Part shown: positions 1-8,717 of the stretch, in pieces
How the letters are laid out: the number at the start of each line of letters is the position of its first letter
Position numbering within the stretch: position 1 is the stretch's first letter
Source of the DNA: Deltaproteobacteria bacterium
GTDB taxonomy: Bacteria; Myxococcota_A; Polyangia; Haliangiales; Haliangiaceae
Reading direction: 5' to 3'
Assembly (NCBI GenBank): GCA_020630875.1
Contig: JAHDIH010000009.1
Location: 1-64,000 of the forward strand
DNA: 64,000 nt
The notes under the pieces: model-generated
Told to the model about the DNA's origin: nothing
The model's database searches: none
Seen by the model: the letters and a program-made list of their open reading frames with translations, nothing else
Program-made: the position numbers and the translations under genes

Positions 1-618
1 AACCTTGGCAATGCAGGATACTACGATCAAAACTGCGCCGACATTTGCCCGGGTATTGGAGAAGGTGGCGGAGGGCAAGGAAATGGAACATCTGGAGGAG
101 ATGGTGCGGTTGGCTTCATTGGCGCGCCTAGACACGCCGCGCAGACACTTGAGCCGCTGGTTGGCGGATGTGGAGTAACTTCTGGGGGAGCGTTACAGTT
201 GTCCTCATCTACAAAAGTGACCATCTCTGGCGAGTTGCATGCGATGGGCAAGGGAGGCGTGCAAATGGACCTCTGCGTGAGCGGAGGCGGAGCAGGTGGC
301 TCAGTCCTCGTGGAAGCTCCCGAGGTTGAAATTTCCGGAGCTGGCGGAATTGCAGCGAACGGTGGGAGTGGGGCTTGCGATGTAAAAAGTGGCAAAGACG
401 GACTGTTTGGCATCACACCGGCTGAAGGCGCTAACTGCGGTTCGAACAAGGTAGGTGGTAATGGGGCTACGGAAATAGCCGCGGGTGATGGAACGCTGGG
501 AAGCGCTGGTGGAGGTGGAGCTGGAGCGATCGTCATTAACAACGCTGATGGAGTGTACGTTAACAACGGCAGTATCATCAGTCCTGTTCACAAAAGTGGG
601 GGAGTAACCATAGAATAG
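1..618 (+). CDS. C-terminal part of a glycine-rich secreted or surface protein (5' end outside window)
   Basis: The reading frame is open from the first base to the TAG at 616-618, so the gene begins upstream of the window. The visible 205 residues are very rich in Gly, with GGG and GG runs, several Cys (for example DICPG, GCGV, LCVSGGG) and Asn-Gly turns near the end, and no membrane segment. This composition is typical of long beta-helical or beta-rich exported proteins of Myxococcota, but I cannot name a family. An internal ATG at 241 is not needed as a start because the coding pattern continues upstream without change. The following gene on the same strand begins about 145 bp downstream, and I see nothing specific in that gap. 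Function unknown. Confidence 0.65.
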   Translation, partial: NLGNAGYYDQNCADICPGIGEGGGGQGNGTSGGDGAVGFIGAPRHAAQTLEPLVGGCGVTSGGALQLSSSTKVTISGELHAMGKGGVQMDLCVSGGGAGGSVLVEAPEVEISGAGGIAANGGSGACDVKSGKDGLFGITPAEGANCGSNKVGGNGATEIAAGDGTLGSAGGGGAGAIVINNADGVYVNNGSIISPVHKSGGVTIE

Positions 619-763
619 CTTGATTCAAGCGAGCTAAGACTCAGTTTGCGCGAGATGGTCGCTCCCGAATTCTGGGGCGGCAAGCGTCGTCTAGATGGAA
701 TATCGAGTCGCCTACTCGGTTCGGGCATGATAGCTCGGCAACTCCCACTAACCTGAATGTGGT

Positions 764-1336
764 ATGGTTTGTGATGTGATTGAAGAGCTCCTTGCTACGA
801 AAGATTTAGATTTGACAACGTTAAGTGCGGCGCTTGATCGCTTGGGGGAAACGCAGCGACTAAGCGAATGCCTCAAACTGAAAAGAACTGATTTGGCCAG
901 GCTGTTTGATATTTCTAAAGAAGCAGAGCTAAGTGATTTGTGCGTGGCAGGTCCGACGGAGACGGTTTGCGAAGGACTCAACAGCCTGCCAGCTTTTCGG
1001 CGGTTCGCAAAAGTGTTTTGCCAGCCGCGAAATGGTGCATCGGCAGACGAACTGTGGGGGTACAATAGAAACTCGCAAGTAGTAGAGAAAGCAGTGGGGC
1101 CGGGCTACTTCATTGCGACAAAAACTGCCAATGATGTGGTGATAGACTATACCAAACTGCCACCTGGGAAAATGCCTGGCTGGCCACCAATCATTCGTAA
1201 CGATAGACGTCTTTCGCGTTTTGTGTACAGTGGCACCAAGGACGTCGTTCGTAAAGTGTCGACTCATGTAACCATCGGTCGCGCTTTTAAGAAGGGAAAA
1301 GCGCTTGATGCTTGGTTTGTGCTATGCCGAACGTGA
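764..1336 (+). CDS. Hypothetical protein, 190 aa
   Basis: I do not recognise this protein. It starts with ATG and has a helical N-terminal half with charged, leucine-rich stretches (about residues 1-60), then a segment with three or four Cys, and a C-terminal half rich in Lys, Arg and aromatic residues with a Pro-rich turn (KLPPGKMPGWPP around residue 130). There is no signal peptide or membrane segment, so it is probably cytoplasmic. It faces the sigma-factor gene tail to tail, with only 2 bp between the stop codons. Codon use looks normal for the region. It could be a stand-alone hypothetical or a remnant of a longer gene. Confidence 0.5.
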   Translation: MVCDVIEELLATKDLDLTTLSAALDRLGETQRLSECLKLKRTDLARLFDISKEAELSDLCVAGPTETVCEGLNSLPAFRRFAKVFCQPRNGASADELWGYNRNSQVVEKAVGPGYFIATKTANDVVIDYTKLPPGKMPGWPPIIRNDRRLSRFVYSGTKDVVRKVSTHVTIGRAFKKGKALDAWFVLCRT

Positions 1337-1338
1337 AA

Positions 1339-2607
1339 CTAATGGTTGCGTAAGATCTCAGCAATTTGCTTGGCAATAGTTTGATTCTCTCGCGCCGTTC
1401 CCCCAAGCACTTTGGCCTTGCTCAGGCAGCGTTCTGCATTCTCCCTATCTCCGCATAGTGCGTAAAGGTGGGCTTTCGTTGCCATACGCAAGTGCTCAAA
1501 TCTTTTGTTGTCGAAGGTTTTTGTTTCGTCAATTGTGTTGAGTCCTCGCGTAGGATCTCCCGCATACCCTTGCGCAATAGCGTGATTTAGTTTGGCCATC
1601 GGGGAGTTGGTAAGAGCGACCAACTCTTGATAACAGGTGCCTATCGTAAGCCAGTTGGTGTCCTCGAAGGTTGCGGCAAGGCAATGTTCTTTAGCGATGC
1701 GAGCTTCAAGCACGTACCGTCCATTTGCTCCTTTTGGAAACTTTTTGCTCGTTTCCAAAAGCTGACATCCCGCTTCAATGTAGGGGGCCGTCCACAAACC
1801 TCTGTCCTGCTTATCCAGTGGAATCACATTTCCAAGACTGTCTTGTCTGGAGTGAATTCGAGAAATTAGAAAATGCATCAGCGCGAACATGCCAATGGTG
1901 TCTCGATTGCAATAGTTGGTCGTCTCCACCAACAGTCTAGTGAGGCCGATGGCATCTTCACAAAGCGAAAGCTGGAAAACCCGTTCTTTCTTTGAACTGT
2001 AGTACCCTTCGTTAAATAACAAGTAGAGCGCCGCATGGACCGTGTCGAGTGCCTGGGTCAAACCATCAGGGGAGGGTAGGCACAGCGACTCTTCTTTTAA
2101 CGCGGCCCGCGTCCGATGAAGTCTCTTTTTCACGGTCTCTTCGGTGAGCAGCAGCGCTCGGGCGATTGCCGGGATGGTCAGTCCGCACAATGTCTTCAGG
2201 ATAAGAGGAAGTCGGTTCTCTGGCTTGATGGACGGCTGACAGCACATGAAAATCATGCGTAGTTGATCCTCTGCGATCGCCGGCTCACTAAATTTCTTAT
2301 CGACCTTGTAGCTTTGCGTCCAGTGATTGGAAACTAAGTCTTCTACCTCTTTGGATAGTTTCTGTCGTGTTCCATATTTCCGGATGCGGTCTATTGCACT
2401 GTGTTTCGCAACCGTCGTGAGCCACGCGCCGGGGTTGGGCGGCAGACCTTCAGCTCTCCATTGCGTTAACGCCTTCTGAAAAGACTCCTGCGTCACATCC
2501 TCGGCTAGCGCCAGGTTGTGCGCGCCAAAAAGGCGAGTCAATACCGCAAGTAACTTTTGAGACTCCGTGCGGTACAATCCGTCTATTACTTTTTCTACAT
2601 CGTCCAA
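1339..2607 (-). CDS. ECF sigma factor with long C-terminal extension (ECF42/DUF6596 type)
   Basis: This is an alternative RNA polymerase sigma factor. Region 2 lies at about residues 15-80 (DVTQESFQKAL, then WLTTVAKHSAIDRIRK) and region 4 at about 130-180 with a helix-turn-helix (GLTIPAIARALLLTEETVKK). The remaining 240 residues form a helical extension (start LYLLFNEGYYSS) matching the DUF6596/ECF42 class, where a TPR-like tail replaces an anti-sigma factor as regulator. It starts with TTG at 2605-2607, two bases after the TAA of yebC, so translation is probably coupled. ECF42 genes usually sit beside a YCII/DGPF protein; none is present here. Target promoters are unknown. Confidence 0.85.
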   Translation of the reverse strand: MDDVEKVIDGLYRTESQKLLAVLTRLFGAHNLALAEDVTQESFQKALTQWRAEGLPPNPGAWLTTVAKHSAIDRIRKYGTRQKLSKEVEDLVSNHWTQSYKVDKKFSEPAIAEDQLRMIFMCCQPSIKPENRLPLILKTLCGLTIPAIARALLLTEETVKKRLHRTRAALKEESLCLPSPDGLTQALDTVHAALYLLFNEGYYSSKKERVFQLSLCEDAIGLTRLLVETTNYCNRDTIGMFALMHFLISRIHSRQDSLGNVIPLDKQDRGLWTAPYIEAGCQLLETSKKFPKGANGRYVLEARIAKEHCLAATFEDTNWLTIGTCYQELVALTNSPMAKLNHAIAQGYAGDPTRGLNTIDETKTFDNKRFEHLRMATKAHLYALCGDRENAERCLSKAKVLGGTARENQTIAKQIAEILRNH

Positions 2608-2609
2608 AG

Positions 2610-3335
2610 TTAAGCGAGGTTGCAGAAAACTTCTTCCACATCATCTAGCGCTTCTAGCTTGTCCAGGAGCTTTACTATTTCTTCTTCTCCAGCTTCATCT
2701 AGCGGCGTTGTAGTCTGCGGAACCCATTCGAACCCGGAGGAGATGATTTCAATTTTTCGCTCTTCTAATGCGGTTTGCATATGCCCAAAGCTTTCTCTGG
2801 CCGTCCGAATGGAAAGCAGTGGGGTTCCCTCGTCACTTTTCGTGTCCAGGAGCTCTTCCAGTCCGCTGTCAATTAGTTCCAGCTCCAGCGATTCTCTGTC
2901 TACCCCTTCCGGTGAAATGCGGAAGACTCCGTAGTGGTCGAACATGAACGATACGCTCCCCGAGTTTCCCATGTTACCACCCCCTCTGTCGAAGGCGTGA
3001 CGTACATTTGCTACGGTGCGGGTAGGGTTATCCGTGGTGGTCTCTACCAGTACGGCAATCCCATGTGGCCCGTAACCTTCATAAAGAATTCCTTGGAACG
3101 CTTCTGTGTCACCCGCGCCAGAGGCTTTCTCGATGGCGTACTTGATCTTATCCTTTGGCATGTTCACGGAGCGAGCATTCTGAATGGCGCGCCGCAAACT
3201 TGGGTTGGCTTCCGGATCTGGTCCGCCGGACTTAACGGCTATCGCAATCTGCCTACCAGCTCTGGTGAAAGCTTTGGAGTTGCGAGCTCCACGCTTTGCC
3301 ATTGCTTGCTTTCTGTTCTCGAACGTTCGGCCCAT
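2610..3335 (-). CDS. yebC: YebC/PmpR/TACO1-family regulator
   Basis: The 241-residue product is a standard-length YebC-family protein. It begins GRTFENRKQAMAKRGARNSK, a variant of the family N-terminus, and carries the hallmark central block ARSVNMPKDKIKYAIEKASG with YEGYGPHGIAVLVE downstream. Family members are cytoplasmic; some act as DNA-binding regulators and others as translation factors that relieve ribosome stalling at proline stretches, so the exact role here cannot be told from sequence. It is the first gene of a two-gene unit with the sigma factor. A 57-bp gap separates it from the upstream phospholipase-D-like gene on the same strand. Confidence 0.92.
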   Translation of the reverse strand: MGRTFENRKQAMAKRGARNSKAFTRAGRQIAIAVKSGGPDPEANPSLRRAIQNARSVNMPKDKIKYAIEKASGAGDTEAFQGILYEGYGPHGIAVLVETTTDNPTRTVANVRHAFDRGGGNMGNSGSVSFMFDHYGVFRISPEGVDRESLELELIDSGLEELLDTKSDEGTPLLSIRTARESFGHMQTALEERKIEIISSGFEWVPQTTTPLDEAGEEEIVKLLDKLEALDDVEEVFCNLA

Positions 3336-3392
3336 AGAGGGGTTTTACATCGATTTGGAATCGCTGAACAGGCAGATTCTCTATTTTGACTT

Positions 3393-5120
3393 CTATCGTT
3401 CGCAGGTTTTGTGGTTTTGCGGGTTGCGCCTAAAGTCATCGCTGTCCACTGCAGGGCAATTGGCTCTGATGGTGCGCTTGAGATTATCTACTTCGTCCCA
3501 CGTGAGTGCCATTGAATCGAATACCAGCGGTATCTCGTCAGCGGTGGCGATAGTGTCTAGTAAGCTCGGTAGTTTCGCTTCCACGATTACCTGATTGCCA
3601 TCGCCGTCAGTGTATAGGTAGCGCCCCCCAGTGTTCCACATCTCGTCGAAGTTACGAACGTACGCTTCGACTACAGGGGTAAATAGAGGTCCTTGCAACA
3701 TGACAACGTTTTCAAACGTATTGTGTTCTGCGTTGTCTGAGAGATTGTAGCTGCCAGTCCAAAGCTGTTTATTATCAATGATCAAGTATTTATGATGCAT
3801 CTGTGCCGCGTAGGAATAGTGCCAGCGGTACGAGTACCACTTGTACTTGACGTTAATGTTTGGTTCTTGGTCAATCAAATAGCCATAACGAAAGTTCTTG
3901 TCTAGACATTTGCGAACCTGGGATTCCGTCGTCGCTTCTTCTAAGCAATCATTTTGAGTCTCCACTTGCAGTTCATGAGAGTAAAGACTGACGAACTCTT
4001 GAGCGTCAAGGTATACGTCAATTTGCAAATCTGGTTTTTGTCTTGCGCGTTCAATCAGAGCAAGCGACACGGGTCGTGACCGAAGATGACCGGAGCCTAC
4101 GATGATGCGGTCTTCTGCCGACATAATCGCCGCGACAAGCTTGTCTGATATTGCGTTGCCGCCATTGAGTCGAAACGTCGTCGAACCTTCAGAGATGTTA
4201 AAGTTCGGAGAAGTGAGAGCTACGTCCGCCCAAGGTCCGTCAACCAGCATTGGCTTGAGTGGGGAAGGGGTGTAGTCGTAATCGATTTGCACAAAGTCTC
4301 TGGAGTGATTCCAAAGAAGGTCAAATTCATTTTGCAGTCGCACCGCAACCTCATCCATGCCCGACATGAACAGGGTGTTTTCATCGTAACGGCTGGCAGC
4401 CCCCCAGGACCAGTTTCCACTACCAGTGATGATACGAGTCGTTGGCGCTTTATCAAGGTCGGTGTGGGGGCCGTCGATCAATGCGTACTTGTGATGCATA
4501 ATTTTGTTCACGTAACGAACGTTTGCTCCGAGACGCTCAAACTCAGCGGAACGACTACTTTCTGGATTGTCGCTCAAGCGGTCTTTGTTTCCCCCTTCGT
4601 AGATGAGCCGAACCACCACGCCTCGTGAAATCGCATCTTCAAGAGCTTCAATTACAGTCCCGTCAGAAAAGCTGTACATTGCGATGTCGATACTTTCTTC
4701 TGCTCCATCGATCCATTCGGCGATTTTGATAACGTGGCTTTGATCGTAGGGCTGAGGAGAAAACACGGATTCAATTTGGTGTCTCGGGTAACCGTTCTCT
4801 AAAGCGTACGTTACTAACTTCTTGATTGATGCCTTCCCGATGTAAGGAACGGCATCGACTTCGTCGATACTCGAAAACCAGTGGTCATCCTCAGAAAAAG
4901 CTTGCTCGTCTTCGCCATCTCGCAATTCGACAATTCGTTGTGCGGACCTTTTGTGTAGTTTGACATCGTCGTCAAGCGTCTCAAATGATAAGGAGCGGTC
5001 GTTCACTAGGTCCAGAACTGCAATTTCTTCCGACGGAAGTAACGTGTAGCTTCCTTCGGTCTCTACGTCCTCAACAGGAGAGCAAGCGGAAAACAGTATC
5101 AGTGCAGCAAAAATCCTCAT
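3393..5120 (-). CDS. Phospholipase-D-like lipoprotein with helix-hairpin-helix
   Basis: This is a 575-residue exported lipoprotein of the PLD/nuclease superfamily. The N-terminus has a short signal ending in LFSAC, a lipobox. A helix-hairpin-helix stretch (VPYIGKASIKKLVTYA, about residues 91-106) precedes two HKD half-sites: MHHKYALID near residue 208 with GSGNWS downstream, and MHHKYLIID near residue 441 with GSYNLS downstream. Both contain the catalytic His, Lys and Asp/Asn, so one active site per chain is expected. The substrate could be phospholipid or nucleic acid; the HhH element favours nucleic acid, which is inference. It is divergently transcribed from the esterase-like lipoprotein, with a 137-bp shared upstream region. 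Confidence 0.85.
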   Translation of the reverse strand: MRIFAALILFSACSPVEDVETEGSYTLLPSEEIAVLDLVNDRSLSFETLDDDVKLHKRSAQRIVELRDGEDEQAFSEDDHWFSSIDEVDAVPYIGKASIKKLVTYALENGYPRHQIESVFSPQPYDQSHVIKIAEWIDGAEESIDIAMYSFSDGTVIEALEDAISRGVVVRLIYEGGNKDRLSDNPESSRSAEFERLGANVRYVNKIMHHKYALIDGPHTDLDKAPTTRIITGSGNWSWGAASRYDENTLFMSGMDEVAVRLQNEFDLLWNHSRDFVQIDYDYTPSPLKPMLVDGPWADVALTSPNFNISEGSTTFRLNGGNAISDKLVAAIMSAEDRIIVGSGHLRSRPVSLALIERARQKPDLQIDVYLDAQEFVSLYSHELQVETQNDCLEEATTESQVRKCLDKNFRYGYLIDQEPNINVKYKWYSYRWHYSYAAQMHHKYLIIDNKQLWTGSYNLSDNAEHNTFENVVMLQGPLFTPVVEAYVRNFDEMWNTGGRYLYTDGDGNQVIVEAKLPSLLDTIATADEIPLVFDSMALTWDEVDNLKRTIRANCPAVDSDDFRRNPQNHKTCER

Positions 5121-5198
5121 TAGTAGGCTTTTAGCGCCAGATTACGCATTGCGCAACGATAAAACCTACTTTTGGCTACCTGGGGAATGCCTCACAGT

Positions 5199-5214
5199 TT
5201 GGCACCGATTCTGC
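5199..5214 (+). promoter_or_regulatory. Candidate sigma-54 promoter (-24/-12)
   Basis: The sequence TTGGCACCGATTCTGC matches the sigma-54 pattern TGGCAC-N5-TTGC with a single change (C for T in the -12 element). The GG at 5201-5202 and GC at 5213-5214 have the required 12-base spacing. It lies 44 bp before the ATG of the esterase-like lipoprotein gene, on the same strand, leaving room for a transcription start near 5225. I see no clear enhancer-binding site, and no activator gene is next to it. Confidence 0.4.
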
Positions 5215-5257
5215 GCTCATCAAGGGGCCATCTGGTACCATTAGAGCCAGGAGGATC

Positions 5258-6172
5258 ATGGGGGGGATAAATCAATTGATACGGATTTCGACATCATTAC
5301 TTGCAGTAGCTGCGGGCTGTGGAGGAGGCCAGCAAGAAGGGCCTTCTTCGTGTGCGGCAAACCAGTGCAGCGACGGCGGAGGTTCTTCGGTGGGGGGGCC
5401 TTGCGCAGAAGAATACGTGGTAGTGTTTGCCGGCCAAAGCAACATGCAAGGAGAGAATACGGACCACCTGACATCGACTTTGGTAGGAGACGGGATCTTG
5501 CAAGAGTACCTAGCCGCTGACAACAGTTTTCGGCAGGTCACTTCAGATGACATGGAAACCTACAATACCGGCGAATGGCATCAGTCCTTAGCAAGATCGA
5601 AAACTGGCAGCATGATTCCTGCGTTTGCTAAGGCTTTCAATGGTGCCACTGGCGCTTCCATCACCGCCATTTCTACTGCCAGAGGCGGCGCGGGCATCTA
5701 CTACGATCTCAACCTTGGAAGTTGGAGGCCAGGAAGTAGCTTGTTCGCAGATGCCAACCAAAAAATTATCCAGTCGCAAAAAGACGTTGATGCAATCGTC
5801 TACCTCGGGGGGGAAACCGACGTCGCGGTTGCCAAAGGTACGTCCTATGTTGATGGCGAGTTTAAACAAGGCGTGCAGTCGATGATAGACGAATTTACGG
5901 ACACTCATGGTGCTCCGATTCATTTTATTCTACCCAGTCACATTAACGCCCAGGAACCAAATGGCGACGCCGCCACTATGGTGGTTCGGAACGCGATCAG
6001 AGAGGTGGTGTCTCAAGACGGAAACGCGTACGTGCTATTTGAAGATAACTTAGACTTCCGCGACCGTGGCTTGGTTTTTACTGACATTGTTCACTACAAC
6101 CAGGCTGGGCAAAATGAAATAGGTGCACAGGCAGGGCAAGCGTTAGCTGCTTGGTTTAGCTGCGAAAAATAG
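5258..6172 (+). CDS. Secreted SGNH-type carbohydrate esterase (sialate O-acetylesterase-like) lipoprotein
   Basis: The protein carries a signal ending in VAAGC, a lipobox, then a Gly/Ser/Cys-rich spacer to about residue 48. The catalytic domain opens with VVFAGQSNMQGE, the nucleophile block of the DUF303/SASA esterase family. A block YLGGETDV stands where the family has QGE-D, and VHYNQAGQ near the C-terminus supplies the expected catalytic His. The family removes acetyl groups from sugars such as sialic acid or plant polysaccharides; which sugar is used here is unknown. A ribosome-binding site AGGAGG lies only 3 bp before the ATG. A sigma-54-like site upstream suggests activator-dependent expression. 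Confidence 0.8.
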   Translation: MGGINQLIRISTSLLAVAAGCGGGQQEGPSSCAANQCSDGGGSSVGGPCAEEYVVVFAGQSNMQGENTDHLTSTLVGDGILQEYLAADNSFRQVTSDDMETYNTGEWHQSLARSKTGSMIPAFAKAFNGATGASITAISTARGGAGIYYDLNLGSWRPGSSLFADANQKIIQSQKDVDAIVYLGGETDVAVAKGTSYVDGEFKQGVQSMIDEFTDTHGAPIHFILPSHINAQEPNGDAATMVVRNAIREVVSQDGNAYVLFEDNLDFRDRGLVFTDIVHYNQAGQNEIGAQAGQALAAWFSCEK

Positions 6173-6250
6173 ACAAAGTAGCGTGGTTCTGACGCATTGC
6201 ATCTGAATCGCTTGCGCACTTACCCCGTATCGGGCTATTCGCCAATACGC

Positions 6251-7798
6251 ATGAACAAATTCCAACAATTTCTAGGGCTCTCCGGGGAGGGCGTTAGTAT
6301 TCGTGCTGAGATCCTATCCGGGGTGACTGTCGCGCTTGCCCTCATTCCAGAAGCGGTGGCTTTTGCACTTATCGCGGATCTGTCGCCGTTGACTGGTCTT
6401 TACGCGGCCTTCGTCATGGGGTTAGTTACTGCACTATTTGGTGGCCGGCCTGGGATGATTTCCGGCGCGACCGGAGCGGTAGCGTTGGTTTTAGTAAGCT
6501 TGTCAAAATCTCATGGGCCGGAGTACATATTTGCTGCAGTGGTGCTCGCAGGTGTCTTGCAAGTGATTGCGGGAGGTTTGAAACTGGGCACACTTATGAG
6601 GTTGGTCCCACATCCGGTGATTTTGGGATTCGTCAACGGCCTCGCAATTATTATTGGAATGTCCCAGATCGTTCAGTTCAAGACTGCAGACGGCTCTTGG
6701 CTTCACGGACAACCTTTGCTGATTTTTTGTGGGTTCGTAGTACTCACCATGCTCATCATTTGGCTTTTGCCGAAGCTTACTAAAGCGGTTCCGTCTTCTC
6801 TGGCCGCCATCTTGGCGGTATGGGGAATCGTTACCATATTCTCTATCACCACCAAAAACGTTGGCGACATTGCTTCTATTTCAGGTGGATTTCCACCGTT
6901 TCATATCCCTGCGGTTCCACTGTCGTGGGATACGTTTGCGATCATTCTGCCTTATGCTGCAATCGTAGCTGGCGTCGGCTTGATTGAGAGTTTGCTGACG
7001 TTGAACATACTCGATGAGATAACTGAGACAAGAGGGAACAGTAACCGAGAAGCTCTTGCGCAAGGCACCGCCAACATTCTCTCCGGATTCTTTTCTGGAA
7101 TGGGAGGCTGCGCAATGATCGGGCAAAGTCTGATCAATATTTCATCCGGTGCAAGAGCCCGACTTTCGGCGATTACCGCGGCACTCTTGCTGTTGGTGTT
7201 TGTGATGTTCGGTTCGCGGGTCATTGAGCTATTGCCCATGGCAGCTCTTACGGGCGTGATGCTCATGGTTTCCATCGGAACATTCGAATGGGCAAGTTTG
7301 CGAACCTTCAAGCGCATGCCGCGATCCGACATTTTTGTGATGGTAGTGGTCACTGTAGTCACTGCCGTTCTTGATAACCTTGCGCTCGCCGTTGTGATTG
7401 GCGTGATTGTTTCTGCGTTGGTATTTTCCTGGGATAATGCCATTCGCATTCGCGCGCGGAAACACATTGATGAGTTTGGCGTAAAGCATTACGAGATATA
7501 TGGCCCGCTGTTTTTTGGTTCGATAACGGTCTTTAACACTAAGTTTGACGTTTTAGGCGACCCTGAGCAAATCGTTATCGACTTTGCGGAAAGCAGGGTC
7601 GTAGACATGTCTGCAATAGAAGCGTTGCACAGGCTGACCAAGCGCTACGAAAAGCTAGGAAAAAAGGTCCGTATTCAACATTTGAGTGAAACTTGCAAAA
7701 AGCTTCTGAAGAATGCCGAAGACATCATCGATGTCAATGTGATGCCCACCGATCGCTCCCAACGCTCCAAGCGAGCGAGCGTTGGCCTGGTAGACTAA
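6251..7798 (+). CDS. SulP-family anion transporter with STAS domain
   Basis: This inner-membrane protein has about 10-14 hydrophobic segments and the SulP signature near the start (SGVTVALALIPEAVAFALIA), followed by ATALFGGRPGMISGATGAVA-type transport-domain sequence. The last 120 residues form a cytoplasmic STAS domain (IVIDFAESRVVDMSAIEAL). Members move sulfate, bicarbonate, nitrate or other anions, usually as symporters; the substrate cannot be told here. I prefer ATG 6251 as start because it begins right at the conserved N-terminus; the frame can be extended to a TTG at 6197, which adds 18 residues without family support. It has no obvious operon partner. Confidence 0.88.
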   Translation: MNKFQQFLGLSGEGVSIRAEILSGVTVALALIPEAVAFALIADLSPLTGLYAAFVMGLVTALFGGRPGMISGATGAVALVLVSLSKSHGPEYIFAAVVLAGVLQVIAGGLKLGTLMRLVPHPVILGFVNGLAIIIGMSQIVQFKTADGSWLHGQPLLIFCGFVVLTMLIIWLLPKLTKAVPSSLAAILAVWGIVTIFSITTKNVGDIASISGGFPPFHIPAVPLSWDTFAIILPYAAIVAGVGLIESLLTLNILDEITETRGNSNREALAQGTANILSGFFSGMGGCAMIGQSLINISSGARARLSAITAALLLLVFVMFGSRVIELLPMAALTGVMLMVSIGTFEWASLRTFKRMPRSDIFVMVVVTVVTAVLDNLALAVVIGVIVSALVFSWDNAIRIRARKHIDEFGVKHYEIYGPLFFGSITVFNTKFDVLGDPEQIVIDFAESRVVDMSAIEALHRLTKRYEKLGKKVRIQHLSETCKKLLKNAEDIIDVNVMPTDRSQRSKRASVGLVD

Positions 7799-7875
7799 GA
7801 GCTTCGAGGTGAAAGGGGAGGAAACGCCAAGTAGTAGGAGGAGGGATGGGGAGAACTTATGTGATACAAGGGGGC

Positions 7876-8520
7876 ATGAAAATACTACTCGTCGCATTAC
7901 TCCTTACTTCTTCAGCCTGCAAAAAGAGTGCTGAAAGCGGTAAAGAGCGAGAAGTTTCCAGCAGTGTTCGCAGCGAGTCCGTTGCAATCTCTTCAAGTGC
8001 TGCCCCAGCGAAACGTTCAGCTGCGTACACTGACGAACAAAAATGTCTTGAGCCCTGTTTGCGACTGGCAACAGAAACAATAGCCCCGAACGTCAGCCCG
8101 GACTTCGACTGGTGCAGTACTTGCGACGGTAGCAATCGATCGTCCTGCAAAGTAGAGCACAGTGACGCTTGGAACGTCGAAAATGCCTATCTAAGAAATT
8201 GCATCTATGCGTCTGCGGGAAAAGTTTTTAAGACGAAGAAATGGAGCAGCACATTTTCCAAGAAGTCCTGGTACCAACCCAGGCCTGCGTTTAAAGAAAG
8301 CGACATAGGCAAAGTTGGCCACGAGAACATTGCTAGAATTAAATGGAGGGAGCGAGCGGAAGGTTTGAAGCAGCCAATTAGGCAGGTTAAAAACAGTGAG
8401 AACATTGACTTGGACGGTGACGGTAGCAATGAAGCAACAACCGCTGATTTCTCACGCGAACCCCGAAACAGAGAGAAACATAAACATCGCGGTTACCAAA
8501 ATTTTCATCATGACTCATAA
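7876..8520 (+). CDS. Small hypothetical lipoprotein, possibly frameshifted near its end
   Basis: I chose ATG 7876 because AAGGGGG lies just upstream and the resulting N-terminus (MKILLVALLLTSSACKKS) is a clean lipoprotein signal; an in-frame ATG at 7846 adds 10 residues without support. After a Ser-rich linker there is a Cys-rich domain (CLEPC, CSTCDG, SSCKV). Near the C-terminus an Asp-rich calcium-type motif appears (DLDGDGSNE). The last 25 residues are unusually His/Arg-rich and do not continue that domain; the +1 frame from about 8465 reads NINIAVTKIFIM and stays open to 8563, which suggests a frameshift. Function unknown. Confidence 0.55.
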   Translation: MKILLVALLLTSSACKKSAESGKEREVSSSVRSESVAISSSAAPAKRSAAYTDEQKCLEPCLRLATETIAPNVSPDFDWCSTCDGSNRSSCKVEHSDAWNVENAYLRNCIYASAGKVFKTKKWSSTFSKKSWYQPRPAFKESDIGKVGHENIARIKWRERAEGLKQPIRQVKNSENIDLDGDGSNEATTADFSREPRNREKHKHRGYQNFHHDS

Positions 8521-8620
8521 GCAAGCAATGTTGCCCAGAACCCTAGGCGGGAAGTTTACATAATCTATATTATGCGACACTCGCAATTGTGAGGCTGCTT
8601 TGTAGGCATGTAAGTGCCAA

Positions 8621-8717
8621 AAAAACTATTTTTGCGGCCAAAACATGGTGGGACCGCCGCCGTCAGAGAAAAAAACTATTTTTGCGGCCAAAACATGGTG
8701 GGACCGCCGTCAGAGAA
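8621..8717. repeat. Tandem duplication of about 50 bp
   Basis: The 50-bp unit at 8621-8670 is repeated at 8671-8717, the only difference being one CCG triplet present in the first copy and absent in the second. Read on the minus strand, both copies encode the same C-terminus (SDGGPTMFWPQK then TAG, with one extra Gly in the distal copy). The duplicated unit therefore equals the last 16 codons and stop of the gene fragment beside it. Only two copies exist, so this is not a CRISPR or minisatellite array. Confidence 0.9.

Noticed and set aside
27-578. Proline-rich open frame on the minus strand opposite the glycine-rich gene
   Set aside because: It is the complement of Gly codons (GGN gives NCC) and has no start context; the plus-strand frame is the coding one.
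8621-8717. Two-unit repeat as a CRISPR seed or minisatellite
   Set aside because: Only two adjacent copies without spacer, and both encode the same protein end; a tandem duplication explains it.
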